From: Leucocoprinus leucothites | Lineage: Eukaryota; Basidiomycota; Agaricomycetes; Agaricales; Agaricaceae | DNA: 64,000 bases | Reading direction: 5' to 3' | NCBI GenBank assembly: GCA_013368445.1 | Contig: JAACJO010000006.1 | Coordinates: forward strand, 744,001 to 808,000 | Shown here: piece after piece, positions 1 through 13,254 of the stretch | Position numbering within the stretch: the stretch's first letter is position 1 | Layout of the letters: each line of letters begins with the position of its first letter | Notes under the pieces: model-generated | Databases searched by the model: none | What the model saw: the letters and a program-made list of their open reading frames with translations, nothing else | Told to the model about the DNA's origin: nothing | Made by a program: the position numbers and the translations under genes

Positions 1-1258
1 CAAGAGAGAACAGTGCTCACGGTCGAAGCGATGGCGGCCGGAACATTGGCAATGATGGACATGACAGCATTCAGATTGAGGAGCATGAAAATCTATCGGA
101 GAGCATGAGACTTGGAACGAAAACTGACAAGGAACTAGACAAACCGTTGCGATGAGGTTGGCCAAGAAACTGTTTTGACACCGTCAGAACATGGAAAACA
201 ATACTCTACCAAAGCCGACTTACGCGATGACAAAGTAGATAAGCCCATCGCCGAAAATGAGTTCAACCAAGCGGGACCGGCCGGTTTGAGGTGAGAGTAG
301 CTTGTACGCGGTCAAGCACAACACGGTGAAGTCAAACACCATCGAATATATGAAACTGACGGCCAGGATGCGGTTCTGGGTTGACGTGATAACACAGCCA
401 GCCCCGTCCATCCAGACAGCAGTGAGTAATACACCTACTCGAGTGAGTATATATGCGCCGATTTAAATGCATACACGTACCATGAAGGAGCAGAGACCAG
501 TGGCCAAGTATGACCAGGACAAGGAATCCTACGAGCCACTTGTTCTGGGACCAGACGGCCATCCTACATCACGGTCAGTGGCGCTGATTACAATCAGCCA
601 AGCTTTTCACTCACGTCCGTAAGGAAAGGTTGATGCTAGCAAGGCCAACTGATGCATTTCCAAGGACCTGTATAAAACGTCAATTAACGCCACAATTACG
701 AGGTGAGCAGTTTTTGACTCACCTGGATATACGTATACAGGACCTGACAGTTAATTTGGCTGGAAAGGTGATTAGCATATATGAACGCAGGCAAGGCGCA
801 TATATTCACGTTGTCACATTGAGAGAGATGGCGCTATAGTACGATGGTCAGCGCTAAAAACGCGGGGGAGATGAAGTCGCGACCCACATGCCAATGAGCG
901 CAAATAACAGACAGTAGCGGTTCAGGAAATAGAAGATCTGATATGAATGTTAATAAATGAATCAATTGGGGCAAGCGCCCCGGATGTGATACGGACTAAC
1001 CATGGGCCAGCGGAACTTTTTCTTTCCTGAAATGTACTGCCAGTCGAACTCAAGGGATGTAAACCACTCCCATCTAGCGACGCGTCAACACGAGCAGATT
1101 GTAAAGGAGACAAGACATACATGTAAAGACCCAGCAGGGCATGCATAAACCGGCCGAAGGCGACTGAATATGCCGTTAGCCAGTGTCAGGGATGGCAAGT
1201 GCGAGCAATACATACTGCCGTCCTTCTGGACCTCTTCGGGTGAAGACCAGTTAACCAT
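1..1258 (-). CDS. Seven-helix membrane protein, unknown function (3' part outside window)
   Basis: Polytopic membrane protein of a family expanded in mushroom genomes; I know no assigned function. The start at 1258 (MVNWSSPEEVQKDG) is chosen because it aligns with the start of the paralog at 8489. At least nine exons can be joined on the minus strand with canonical sites: MHALLGLY, then EWFTSLEFDW..KKKFRWPM, FYFLNRYCLLFALIG, NCQVLYTYIQ, VLGNASVGLASINLSLRT, a WSQNKWLVGFLVLVILGHWSLLLHG exon, then the largest exon (about 230-420) with ILAVSFIYSMVFDF and GRSRLVELIFGDGLIYFVIA. The last visible exon reads LLNLNAVMSIIANVPAAIAST and stops at a splice site about 20 bases from the window edge, so the C-terminal tail is missing. 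No stop or frameshift seen. Order and spacing of hydrophobic segments match the paralog, suggesting tandem duplication. Family membership is secure; individual splice sites less so. Confidence 0.8.
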
Positions 1259-4200
1259 CGTGATGAGCGGTGTAGGGAGGAAAAGTGGCTCAAGGGGGGG
1301 AAGCGCAGAGGATGTGGACGAAAGGAGGGGATACTTATAGATATGAGCACATGTGTTGTCATCAGCTCAAGAAGCTCATCTGCTTCTTTTTCGGGCTAGC
1401 CCTCCTTCCCAGCTCGAACCTCCTTTGGCATCTAGCTATCGACTTAGATCTTCACCTGGATTCTCGCCCCTTTCGTTCTATACGCACTAGTGAGGCACAT
1501 CGGACCTTGTCCTCCTCTGAGCAAGCCACAGCTTGTGCTAGAACGAGGAGGTTATTTCGAGTAGATTCGGAGTAAGGCGCCACCCCCAAACCCCCGATCT
1601 ATCTTTCAACCTGGGGACTTGCTTAAAAAGGTATACGATTTCCACGCCTCCAGCAATTTGGCCCTTTTTCTTGGCCCAGAATATCCCAACCCACTCCCCT
1701 TTCCCACCCTTCCGCCCTCTCCAACACCCCGACCCGTCCCCATCACGTCCCCAAGCGACTGTGCTTCTCCTCTGATCTTTCTACATCATTTTCCTAATGC
1801 TTTCCTGCACCAACAAGGCATTTCCCCAAAAAGGCGCTCCTTTGACCTCACATTTGGTACAAAGTCATGTACATCAACCCGCAATAGTGGGCCTGCCCTA
1901 CCCTGAACGCTTAGGTCATACCGATGATCTTGTCTCTCGTCTCTTGGTCGCTTACGCATCGTCGCTCACATTTTGAGCTCTTCTTCTAGCTTATCTTTAA
2001 GCCGTCTGAACGTCAGCAGTTTTTGACATGAATGTATCTTCTATTCTCTCAAAAAAGTCCTCAGAGGGCAGATACTGTATGTGATTGGTTGTTATGATTA
2101 TCTACTTAGGCATAAGGAAGCTCCTCTGTCGTCAAATCCCAGACTTCTCCGCGGGCGCTGTGCTGTGCAATGTTCGAGCGTGACCAGCAATTTTTACAAG
2201 GCTAAGGCCGGGAAGGCTCTGATCGGCTACCAATCGCTATATTTGCTTCAGCCGTTACTGTACAGCTCAGGTGCCCCGCATTAGGCTATCTTTAACAGCG
2301 TTGGCATTTTCATGACAGCTCTGCTGATCATTAAAAATACATCTTCTGCTCCAGAAGTACACGACGTCCAACATCCTGGTTTCTCCCTCATCCTCACCTC
2401 CCCGGATATCCGAGTCTTCCACTGACCACACTCACCGGACAAGGAAAATACTGGGCTTCTGAGGTGATAGGCGCCAATCACGTTCGCACCGTCGGCTTCT
2501 TCAATCATAACGGCATTATTCGATAGCCCATGCAGGTCTGGCCAGGGTTGCCCTTGACTCTGAGATCTTGGACAATCTGGGCACATAACGAAATTTTCTT
2601 GACGACAACAGCAACATCTTGGTGGAGTGTCACATACTTCGCTTCTTCGAACCATCCCAGGCCTTGTAACACTCCCTGTGCAGTCTACGTCGGCAAGATT
2701 CTTGATTATTTCACTCCACAAAATCTATTTCTCAAGCCGTCCTGCGACTCGGAGTTCGACCCCGTGGATCGTGCCTAGCAAAGCTCGTGTATATTCTCAC
2801 TGTCCTATCACTGCCCAGCATTTCGCCTCGTTCACGGTAAACTCCAAAAACCGAGTTTCTGTCTAACCTTCGAACGTCTTTGTTCTCAGAAAGTTTTATC
2901 GATGTTGTCAATCTCGTTAGCTCTCAGCTTCAAATGGCGTTTTCTGCTCAGACAATTTTCCAGCCTACTTTAGCATTTCAAGCCTGACCTGGCCGCGGCC
3001 ATTCGGTCGAGTTCGTACTGAAGCCAGCGTTATTTTAGGCTCTTTTTCGTGCCCTACATTAGATTGACCTAACCTCAAGACTTCAGCCCCGCCGCTCCAG
3101 AAATAAAGATACCAAACTAGTCAGTATTGCGCGTTATCCTTAAAACGCGGAATGCAGAAACGGTACACGTATCCAGAGACACTATCAATCCTGTCGTAAC
3201 AGCTGGGGCTTCATAACATTTGAATTCGAATTAAAATAAGTAAATCGCTTTCACTCATATCCACTAAGGTTTCCATGCTCCCAGAGGTCAGAAGAATCGT
3301 CTATAATTAAATGAAAACGCTTACGAATTGTTCATCGTCAAACGGACGCCGACGCCGACGGGATTCAAGGATTCTGGCAAGCCCATAAACGAAAACAAAG
3401 TACTCACTAGCCATCACATAGCGTCTAAGTGGCAAACCCGCGAAACCTATTCAACTCGCGTTTTCTTTGTCCTTTGTACTCGCCTTGAGGACAGTCCCTA
3501 AGAAAGCAACACTAGAGAAACTGAATAACAACGAAAAACCGCTTGGAACTCCATTCGGTTCATCCATTCGATCGGGGAGCGTCTAAAAAACAGACTAAAC
3601 CATCTCTCCAATGCTTCCATTCAACGAAGATTCCTCGGCTTGTCTCTCCCACATTCATTCCGACCTTCATTTGATCCCGGCCGGAGGTGTTCCAATCACT
3701 CCCACGATCGCCCTTCCTATGATTCTTCTAGCGTTCCCAATGTTCCGGTGAAATAACTCTATGTTCATCGAGGTTGTCGTAGGTGGTGGCGGGACACTTG
3801 TTCTCCAAACAATCAAACGCTCAGGCTATACGTATACTGACCCCAGGTGACCGTGCACTGACGAGTCTTTTACATACAAATGATACCAGAGCACTTATCT
3901 CCGCTGTATTGACTTGCCATCTACTTCACAAAGGATCACGTCCTGAGTCTATCCGGATATCAGGTAAATCAATTCTCTCCACACCTTCTCCAAGTCGCTG
4001 ACCACTGTGACCTGTCCTTGTAACCAAGTTCGTCATTGCCTTTCAACTTTAGTTCTCACTCCTCCTAGGCGATACATATCAACCAGGTTACCAAGATCAA
4101 CTTTGTAGTGGGCCAGCTGGGCGATTGCCATCACAGTGTACGTACTACGCTGTCCTCCAGAGCCCTCGTGACTGGGGTCGTTTGTCGAGCCTGGTCAGGA

Positions 4201-6692
4201 TAACCTATGATCGGCAGACCTGCCGATGTTAATTATCATATATTTTTAAGACTCCGCGCCTCCGCGGCAACTTGTAGATAATAAAAATATTTGTTTCATT
4301 GATGGTTAATCGATATCATTCAGGGACAAAGTGGTTCCCCTCAATTTATTTCACGACAGCTCTGATGATCACGCAGTATCACAACCACAGCTCCTTAAAA
4401 AAGGATTTATGAAGGAACCTGGCTATCCTCTTGCTCCTTCCGGCTTTCAATTTGATCGGTAATTACACGCACTCGACAAAATTCCAGGCATTCGAGATAG
4501 AAACCTGGATGACTGCCCAAGAAAACTTAGCAATTGCCAAGAAGCCGGACGAGCTTTGATCAATTGAAAGCGCCGGGTTTCCTCAAGCACTTACGCGCTC
4601 TGGGAACGTCGTGGGTCGAAATGACCTAAATCGATTGATGAAGGGATTCCATTTCCCCCCTCACGAAGTAGTTAATTAATCTTCCAGACTCCTGGGCTTC
4701 GATGAACTCTGCTTTTACTAATCAACAAGTCGGATATGAAGGTCTTCTAGGAAAAAACATGAAGTATATGAACGAGATATGAGCGCGAACATTGGATTTT
4801 GATCTCACCTTATTGTCTTTCCTATAGGAGCGGATTCATTACCAGTATTTTCTAGCTTGGAATCTAAAGCCAAAAAGGCCCCGTGAGAAAGCTCTCCACC
4901 GTCCTGACTGCCAATATGTCACCTATCACTACTAGTCTGATTCTATCACAAATCCGCGCCTTCGTTATCTCCGGCGCTCCGCCAGAGTGACTCCTAGCGC
5001 CTTGAAGCTTGAAATTTGTCCCTTTCTGAAGGTGAAGATGCGAACGGTCTCTTCGAATGTTGTCTCATCGACTCTGATTTCTCACCTGAAGCCTGTCCTT
5101 GATGCCTTTCCTCATTGACAGCCTATGTATCTTGAGAAGACGAGTCTCCTCTCTCCAATTGCTAACGTTCTGGCTATCAAGCATGTCCCGGTCCGACTGT
5201 TTAGCAGCCAGGATCTCATCGATTCCTTTGATTCTTACTCCATAAACTCAAATCACTACAAGTTCATAATAGCCTGTGGTGCATTGTCAGGATAGCCAGC
5301 GCAGCTTGCTCCAGCCAAAAAGGATACACGAACCAGATGATCACCAACTGTTCCCTTGGTGAACGAAGCCACGGCTGAGGAACTCGGCCTCATCTAATAA
5401 ACCCAAATGTCCAGCAAGGATACAAAGTGGAATATATCAGATTCTGTATAGGTAAATGTATATGGTAGTCCTTTATCCTCGTCCTCGTTGACTATGCCAG
5501 CCGAGGCCCCATGCTGATACCCAAGGTTTCAACCTCGTAATCGTTGGCCTTACGTTTGATCAGGACACTGGCCGGTGTGCGTCACCCATCTGAGTGGTTC
5601 CTCTTCTCGATCATGATCCATGATGCCCCCGAGGTTTGCGGTGTTCCACACCGAACTCAAATTTTTACTCTCTCAGCAATTTTCTCAATACATAAACAAT
5701 CGTGTCTGTGCGCTCGACGTAAGTGCTCGATACTATGGCCACGGCTGATGACTGCAGTATTGACGATTTGAGATTGTCAGTTACGTATCCGACCCAATGC
5801 CATGGGTATTCAAAGATATCACTGAAGTATATAGATCTAGTTATGCTCATACAGGTTGAGCCTCTCATAGAAGCCTTTAGAATTCTCTCAATAGTGTTGT
5901 TCACGAAGCGATTAGTAGGTCCGGGCCCATTGAGTAGATTACTTACTAGCTGGATATGGCCATCTCAACCACAATCATTGATTCTTGATCCTCGGAAAGT
6001 CTTTAAATGCAGGACTTAGGATTCTCGTGCATTCTATACGCGATGAGGCCTGTAATATATCGAGCTCTATGTCTTATTTAGCCGTGAGACAGAAATAAAC
6101 ACGAGGTCGAGAAGCTGCAGCTGTACTAAGTCCTTGTTCGGTTCACAGATGTTCCCCCAGCAAACGTTGCAATTCCGGATTCCGAAGTCCGGAACTTTTA
6201 TAACTAACTAGGCCAGTCGACTTCGCGGATGATGTTGGTGGCGTATTCAAAGGGAAAATGGGTATCAATTAGTACTTTTTATATTTGTTCTGGCCTTCTG
6301 CCAGCTACTACGTTCTACTTCAACCGTTGTACAACCAACAGTCATCTGGACAAACGACCATCAAGTATACTACCGGCATTAGCTTAACTATGTACCATCT
6401 ATGCACAAACTGCCCCTGAATTTCTCTTGGACTATGCTCCCGTAAGGCGACCAAGACCCGCCTTAACCACTGAATGCACAAGAAAAAATCAACAAGAAAC
6501 ATGAGGATGAAAATCGAAGCCCCGGTGATGGTAAAGAGCCAATTGAGGCCCTAGTGCGCATCAGGGATAAATAGAAGAAAAAAAGAGCGGCGATAACAGG
6601 ACGGCCGTCCCACGCGAGAAAATAATCTAGGGAGAAGGGATAACGAGCGGTCCGTAAAACCGCGTACCGTAAGCTCAGGCTTCGGTAAATTC
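1259..6692. other. Gene-poor interval, no recognisable gene
   Basis: About 5.4 kb between two same-strand paralogs. Only short ORFs occur, none with a family motif or a convincing chain of spliceable exons. The longest is a Cys-rich 146-codon minus frame at 2281-2721 (a CCCC run and CPDC), probably chance. A plus frame at about 4470-4675 reads like decayed coding sequence with one internal stop. AT-rich patches near 3200-3350 and 4230-4320 look non-coding. I saw no terminal repeats, transposase or reverse transcriptase. The right end probably holds the 3' UTR of the gene ending at 6693, the left end the promoter of the gene starting at 1258. Confidence 0.5.
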
Positions 6693-8489
6693 TTAGAGAG
6701 CCCCCTTCTTTTCCAAGTCAACCTCAACGTCAGTATCACTTCCTTCGCGCGGTCGCTTCATCTCAGCACCAAAGTACTCGATATCCATGCCCTCTTCAGC
6801 ACGAGTGAAGGTCTCCATCTATGATAACAAATCAGCACAATTCCATACAGCCGATGAGTGAGATTTAGCGAGAGAGAAATGAACGAAGCACGAGATCCGA
6901 TCATAGGCTTGCGCCTAGGGCTGTTATGCCGCGATGATCAGGACTGGGAGAAACCCATGCGCTGCGGAATCCGTGTAGCAACGCCATATAACTTTGGACA
7001 TTCCAGAATAATGGGCCGGCCAGAACGAGAACAAGGAGGTTGAATCAAACATTACCTACCTGGACATGAACGCCTGCCGTACCATGCTTGGGTGAGGTGC
7101 GCGACGAAACCCCCCTAGCCCCAAGAGATGCAGCGGGACCTTTCAAGTGATGTCCAGCGGACTGGGAGCTGGCACTAATGGGGTAGCCGCTGTCAATCAA
7201 GAAATCATCAAAGCTAATGGAGGTACGTACTAGACGTCTGGACCACCTTGGGTAAAGGATGTAAGGCGGCGGACGACACGACACGCAACAATCTATAAGT
7301 TAAACCGTTAGGCTCTGGTCGGTGAACTTCACGTAGACAATCCACTCACTGTTGAGCAGACCGCGGCGGGAACATTGAAGATGACACTCATGATTTGGTT
7401 GAGGTTCAGCACCATGAACACAGTAGCCAACAGGTTGGCAATGAATCTGGAGGAGAGGAGAACATCAGTCCATCGCGGAATTTGAAAAGAATGCGAATAA
7501 TGACGCACGCAAGAATGAAGTAGATCAAGCCATCAGTGAAGATCATTTTGGCAAGGCGACTCTTGCCCAATAACCCATCCGATCCAGAGCGAACACCAGC
7601 GAGTTTGTACGTGTTCAAGAGGAGAACGAGGAAATCGAAGACCATGGAATAGATGAAGATGGCAGCCAATATCCGGTTATTGGTCTCCGTGATGACGCAT
7701 CCACCAGCTTCAGGGACCCAAACGGCCTTCAGCTGGACACCTGAGAAGTGCACTGATCAGAAAACTGGGAATCGGTGTTTACTGTGGCAATACCTTGCAG
7801 GATAAGGGACCAGTGTCCTAGGATCACTGCGACCAAGAGTCCGACGATGTATCGGTTTTGCGCCCAAATGGCCATACTGTCCGTAAGGGAATTTTCCATT
7901 GAGTGCTTCGATCAACCTCCGAACCCTGAGAGCAACTTACGTCCTGATAGACAAGCTGATGCTAGCGAGGCCGACAGCAGCATCGCCCGCAATCTGGTTG
8001 AAAGTGAAAATCGCTTGGCAGTCGATTTCCCTACGAAGATGCCAGTTTCAGCACTACACTCAGACGAAACCAAGAGAAAATGCTACGTACTTCGTCGTAT
8101 CGAAAGAGGTGATACTACATGTTGGTTAGCAGCATGATCAATGTCAGTCCAAAAAGATTCACACACATTCCGATCAAGGCGAATAGCAACAGGTATCGGT
8201 TAGCGAAGTAGAAAATCTAAACCCTTTGAGCAAATCCCTTCTCATCGGTGGTAGCGAAGGGTACATACCAATGGCCACCGGAATTTTTTCTTGCCACGCA
8301 GGAGATCGAACTCAAAGTCAAGAGAGAGTAGCCACTCATAGCTGAAGACGTTAGACAATGCTGGTAAGCGAAAGCTGGGAGAATCTGGAGGGAAGTAGCG
8401 TACGCATAGAGACCGAGCAGAGCGTGCATGAACTTGATCAGGATGCCGCCTTCCTTGGCGATTTCCTGTGGTGACGACCAGTCGGGCAT
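6693..8489 (-). CDS. Seven-helix membrane protein, unknown function (complete paralog)
   Basis: Full-length member of the same family as the gene at the left edge; about 350 residues from roughly 11 exons. It starts MPDWSSPQEIAKEGG (ATG at 8489); the intron that the left paralog has inside the first codons is absent here. Hydrophobic segments in order: LLGLYAYEWLLSL, FYFANRYLLLFALIGI, AAVGLASISLSIRT, YIVGLLVAVILGHWSLIL, ILAAIFIYSMVFDFLVLLL, DGLIYFILAFIANLLATVF and MSVIFNVPAAVCSTIVACR, a GPCR-like count, though no GPCR signature is visible. The soluble tail includes SSQSAGHHLKGPAASLG and ends DIEYFGAEMKRPREG..VDLEKKGAL, with the stop at 6693-6695. All joins use GT-AG sites and stay in frame. 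A TATTTAA element lies about 135 nt upstream of the start. Function unknown; membrane location is inferred from hydropathy. Confidence 0.85.
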
Positions 8490-11400
8490 GATGGGCGGTA
8501 GGAAGAGACGAGGAAGAAGTGAAACGAGTGAAGCGGGGACACTAGGAAGTCAAGGAGAAACGACCAGGTTTCGATGCCTTTCAGAGGTGGAAGGACGATT
8601 TTCATCATACTGTCGGTCTTTGTGCTTAAATACCATGCAACGAGGCGGAGACTAGGCCCTGACTATCCAGAAGTGAAAAAGAAGCTTAGCTTCGCGTGTA
8701 CAACTGAATCAGTGCTGTTGAATGGGAGAGCTTACTCCATTTAGGCGTTTGTTAGCAACTCTGCGATAAACCCCGGCATTGATGGCTTACTGGCGCTTAC
8801 CGGCTGCCATTCTGGGATAAGTGACGCCGTAAAGCCCAGGCGCGCACATTTCGGGAACAAAGGATGCTTCTTGTTCTTCGATGTCTTTCATGCGCTTTCA
8901 GCCAACGTGGAGTCATGACATGCCCCTTCATATCCAGACCTAAAGGGCCACATATTGAGTGTGCAACTTGTAGTTGTTTCAGAAACGATGAGGATCGTTT
9001 GCGGAGGGAAAGACAAACGAACGGCTATTGGTGAAAGAACAAAGGCATCGACCAGGTTAGTGGACCTACACGAAACTAGAGTGGAAGATGAGGCACTTCA
9101 AATGCACCTCAGACAGATAAGTCGCTCTGAGTAGACTCTTCTGAACATTGGCTAATTAAGCAGATAGCCGAGACTAATCGGCGTCCCCCGACCACGAGAG
9201 AGCCCACTTCATACTGACGTTTAATACCGCATTCGCTGAGAGGGACAAAGCAGATTTAGCGAAAAGATTCCGGTTCATATTTCCTTTCGCCGCATTATTG
9301 CATATGACACTAGGCACGAGGCTGCTTCATGAAAATTTGCCTTTAGATGAGAGAATTTCGACATTCCCGCTCACAGAGGCTCCATAACAGAGAAGCCTGG
9401 TACTGGAGAGTTGTAATTTGAACATAAACGGTCGTGATATTCGTCCTGAGCCTATCCAACTCTAATGGTCTTGAGTCTCCTTCTATTCTGTGTAATTTCT
9501 CCCAAAGCCTACGAGGTTCATCGAGTAAAGAAGCGGTTGGTCTTCAAGGATACCAGAACACCTGTCCAATAATCAAGGTTTTGGGCGCTATTAATCAACA
9601 AGTAACTTCCCGCTACAGGGCTACGTACAACAATACCTACCCCAAATTCATCTTAGTTGATGTGTAGTGAAATCTACAAGACAATCACTGGTGCCTCTCT
9701 TAACCTTTTTTAGCGTGTCGTTTGTGGGCGCTTTAGCGGTCCCCCTCAAGTCCTTTACTTTGACCGTGGCATATTCTGCAGATTAACGAGTGCAAAGAAA
9801 ACAACCTACTTCATTTTTTAGTGGACCCAACCAAGCTTCGCTCGGAGTAAATTAAGAAAAGGAATGCATCACAAAGAAGCTTCAGAAGCGGAAGCGGAAG
9901 ACAATGCTTCAGGCCGACTTAATTTCCTTATTCTCAAAATCATGATGTTTCGTACTAGGCTCAATTTATTGTCTTTCTTTGTCCCAAGTTGAATAGCAGT
10001 TGTGAGGAATAGCCATCATAAACGTCCCAGGCTGACCGAGACCTTGCCCACACTCACGGCATTCGGTCTTGATTCTTATCATGTCGGCCTATGATTCACT
10101 GTCTATCCCTCCAGAAATCAACTGGGTCTGGCCTGGGCATACTTACTAAGCTTCAGCGCTTTAGCAGTGATCGAAGTGGTAACTAATTCAGCGGTATTCC
10201 CCTTCATTGTAAATATACAGTGACGTACTTCAAATTTGCCAGTGGATGAACACCCTCATTTTTTCTAAATACAACGGGGAGGATGGACTTCTAGGCAGCA
10301 AAAGTGCTAGTCTAACTACAGTAACTGGATAAAGCGACCACTTTCGTCGACACTGGCTGGGGTACTTCCCAGGCACCAATTGTAGTTCCCGACGTCCCTG
10401 TACGAGTAGTTGAGATGAACACCCACTCCACTGTGCGTTTTTACCTGCTTATCCGGCTCGAGTTAGTCCAGCCAAATTTAAAGTTCATGTCTTGGAGGGG
10501 TTAAGGGCGAGTGATACAGCAAGGGTGATGTGCTCGAGACCGGGAATTCGATCTTTGATCTCTTATTCAAGGAGGAAACCGAAGATAGCGTATGTTATGA
10601 AGTGTAATACTGATTGGACGTTTGCTGATGTCTTGAATGGACGCAAGGGACAGCTTGAGCCTTAGATAACAAGCTAAAGATTTGTTCAAGTTATGGAATA
10701 GACGGCCAGCTGGCCCAGGTGGGTTATATGCCGGCCAGGATTCACCTTGGTGACATCCGTGTACATCAGATGGTTGCTCGAGGTAGACAGCAACACATCC
10801 AGAGTAAACGTAGTGTAAAATTCAGTCAAGTGTAGTAGAAATTGAAAACAAGCGAGTTTCTATGCCAAAATTAGCCTCCCAGATGACGCATCATCCCATC
10901 AATGCATCACCAATATTTTTTGAATGCGATTCAACAATTATAATGAATATTCAAGAATTCGACCCCTTGATTGTGGCCTGGGTCAACGACATGAATACTA
11001 GCACCCAAAAAACACATGTCGACCAACGTCGTTCCCCGTCATTCCCTCAGTCTACTTCCCCAAAGCGCGGTACCCCGCCTTGTCATGGCCTCTCTTATGG
11101 GGCAATGCCGATGTCCTAAAGAATCAGGATGTTGCTTGGCGCAGAGAATCACTGATTATCGATCCTAACTCGTCATCCAAAATGCTCAGTAACCTTTATC
11201 CTCCCAAGGCACAATGCCGTGTCTTTCTCAGAAATATCTATCAAATTGATGTCCCCTTCGGATCCTTAATAGAGACCCGCCGGATTATCTGAATAGCCAA
11301 AACTAGGGAGACAGTGTGACTTTGAATGCCACCATCACAGACCCATATAAAGAATCCACTGAAGAATTTCACCGCCGAGTCGTTGAACGAACACCTGCAC

Positions 11401-11709
11401 CTTCCTCTCCGAAAGCGCCTCACACTTACACCAACTTCGACTGAGTGTCAAATTGGCGCCAGTAGGGGCGATCATAGGCGATCACGCTAATTACAAATGC
11501 TTCAGGGGCCGTGGGAAGCCGCCTCGAGGACAAACTTTATAACGCAGGATCGGTCCGCCCGGGAAAATGCCGGGGAGAACATCGTGGTTATCTATGAACC
11601 GATTGAGAAAGTCGAGGTGGTGAGGAAGGAGCTAATTATTTAAGAGAGTAGATCTCAGAAAGGACCATCTTTTCCCCACCTCTCTCCCACACACTCACCT
11701 GTCGTAGCG
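8490..11709. other. Gene-poor interval with one possible short exon
   Basis: About 3.2 kb with no recognisable gene. The 5' flank of the membrane protein gene occupies the left end and the promoter of the reductase the right end (a TTATTTAAG element about 70 nt before the reductase start). A possible minus-strand exon at 8799-8891 is listed separately. Short frames at 10862-11119 and 11080-11292 lack family features and splice partners. Some AT-rich stretches (about 10840-10960) look non-coding. Confidence 0.45.
8799..8891 (-). CDS. Possible first exon of an unrecognised small gene
   Basis: On the minus strand an ATG at 8891 opens MKDIEEQEASFVPEMC followed by APGLYGVTYPRMAA, then a canonical GTAAGC donor. 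Composition is protein-like and unlike the surrounding sequence. A short exon starting about 40 nt downstream could continue it (VANKRLNG, next GTAAGC donor) or end it with a TAA after ELLTNA, depending on which AG is used. No further exon could be assigned because the coding region of the next gene starts at 8489. It could be a small gene, an upstream exon of that gene, or a relic. I do not recognise the product. Confidence 0.25.
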
Positions 11710-12926
11710 ATGGCCGCAATTCCTTCTCTCGCACTCAAGTCGGGCTACAAAATGCCGCAAGTCGGGTAAGCGACATTCTCTAGCGTAGCTGATATACCTG
11801 GATCTTCATTCTTCATCTTCTCCAGTTTCGGCTTGTGGAAGGTCACAGAAAACTGCCCTGAGACCGTCTACAACGCCATCAAGGCCGGTTACCGCCTCTT
11901 TGACGGTGCATTCGGTACGTACAAGCCCTGATGAGTAATGCTCTGTGGGTTAATCTTATCTCCACTATCATTGATCAGATTACGGAAACGAGGAGGTCGC
12001 CGGCCAGGGTATCAAGCGCGCGATTGACGAAGGCCTTGTTAAACGCGAAGACCTCTTCATCACCTCTAAACTCTGGAACACCTTCCACGAGAAGGACCAG
12101 GTTGAACCCATCGTCCGCCAACAACTCAAGTGGTGGGGCCTCGAGTACGTCATATTCACTTTTCCAACCTTCTCAACCTCCTAAGTCTGCAACTTGCCAC
12201 GTACAGCTACTTCGATCTCTTCCTGATCCATTTCCCTGTTTCCCTCAAATACGTTGATTATAACAAGTACTACCCCACAGGATGGACCTACAAGGGCGAT
12301 GACGGCGTTGACCAGGGTGTTATTCCCATCAACGTTCCCATCCTTGAGACCTGGCGCGCTCTCGAGGACTTGGTTGAGAAAAAGCTCATTCGCACGATCG
12401 GTGTCTCCAATTTCCAGGGCTCGCTTCTCATGGATCTCCTCCGCTCCGCCAAGGTTCCCGTCTCCGTCCTCCAGATCGAACATCACCCCTACCTTACCCA
12501 ACCCAACCTCGTCAACCTCTGCAAGCAGGAGGGTATTGCTGTGACTGCATACTCTTCCTTCGGTCCGCAGAGCTTCGTTGAGCTCGACTGGGAGAAGGCC
12601 TTGAAGCTCAAGCCCTTGTTTGAGCATGATCTCATCAAGTCTATTGCCGCAAAACACAACAGGACCACCGGTCAGATCCTCCTTCGCTGGGCAACCCAGC
12701 GTGGCCTCGCCGTTATTCCCAAGAGTAACAACCCCAAACGTCTTGCTGAGAACCTTGATGTTGTTAGCTTCAACCTTACGGAGGATGAGATCAAGGCAAT
12801 CTCTGCCTTGGATGCTGGTATCAGGTTTAACGACCCCGTTGACGTGAGTTCTTCAATTATTATGTGAACCAAGAGGCGACCTGACCCTTTTTGCAGTACC
12901 TCGACACTCTTCACATCTTTGCTTAA
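11710..12926 (+). CDS. xyl1: Aldo-keto reductase, D-xylose reductase type
   Basis: Cytosolic NAD(P)H-dependent reductase of about 323 residues, most like fungal xylose reductases (AKR2B), which reduce xylose to xylitol as the first step of pentose use. Five exons: 11710-11765 ([19 protein letters not shown]), then [39 protein letters not shown], the long exon from about 12207 to 12843, and a short last exon YLDTLHIFA ending at TAA 12924-12926. The catalytic tetrad is present: Asp45 in YRLFDGA, Tyr50 in DYGNE, Lys79 in TSKLW, His112 in LIHFP. The cofactor motif IPKSN is followed by Arg six residues after its Lys, as in dual NADPH/NADH xylose reductases. GVSNF and EHHPYL are also present. Length and motifs are complete. 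Related polyol or glycerol reductases remain possible substrates; the family call is firm. Confidence 0.93.
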
Positions 12927-13254
12927 TTCAAAAGCATTTGAATGGTTGTTATTTTCTCAATACTTATGTAAAATAATTTTACAACATCGAGTAACGTCCT
13001 CTTTGAACGCTGTCTTGATAGAGCCGTTGGTTCTCTCTCCTACATCGAAGTGCTTTGTTAGGCCTCAAAAAATACTGGCCATTTTCCTTTGGCATACTCG
13101 ATTATGTTGAGTATAAGTATCTTGATCAACTATACAATGCTTATCCGGAAATGTTATAACATCACGATGATACATGATGATATGCATAGATTATGAGCAT
13201 CCTCCTAGCCATCTATTCCGGGCGTCGTATCGACCGTCTCCCTCCGTTTCTCCT
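12927..13254. other. Convergent 3' flanks
   Basis: Short AT-rich stretch between the ends of the reductase and the minus-strand hypothetical gene. It should carry both 3' UTRs; AATAATTTTA-type sequence near 12970 could serve polyadenylation. No ORF of note. Confidence 0.4.

Noticed and set aside
2281..2721. Cys-rich 146-codon ORF
   Set aside because: No signal peptide, no regular Cys spacing beyond one cluster, no neighbouring exons.
1259..11709. Transposable elements in the gene-poor left part
   Set aside because: No reverse transcriptase, integrase, transposase or helicase motif, and no long terminal or inverted repeats were seen by eye.
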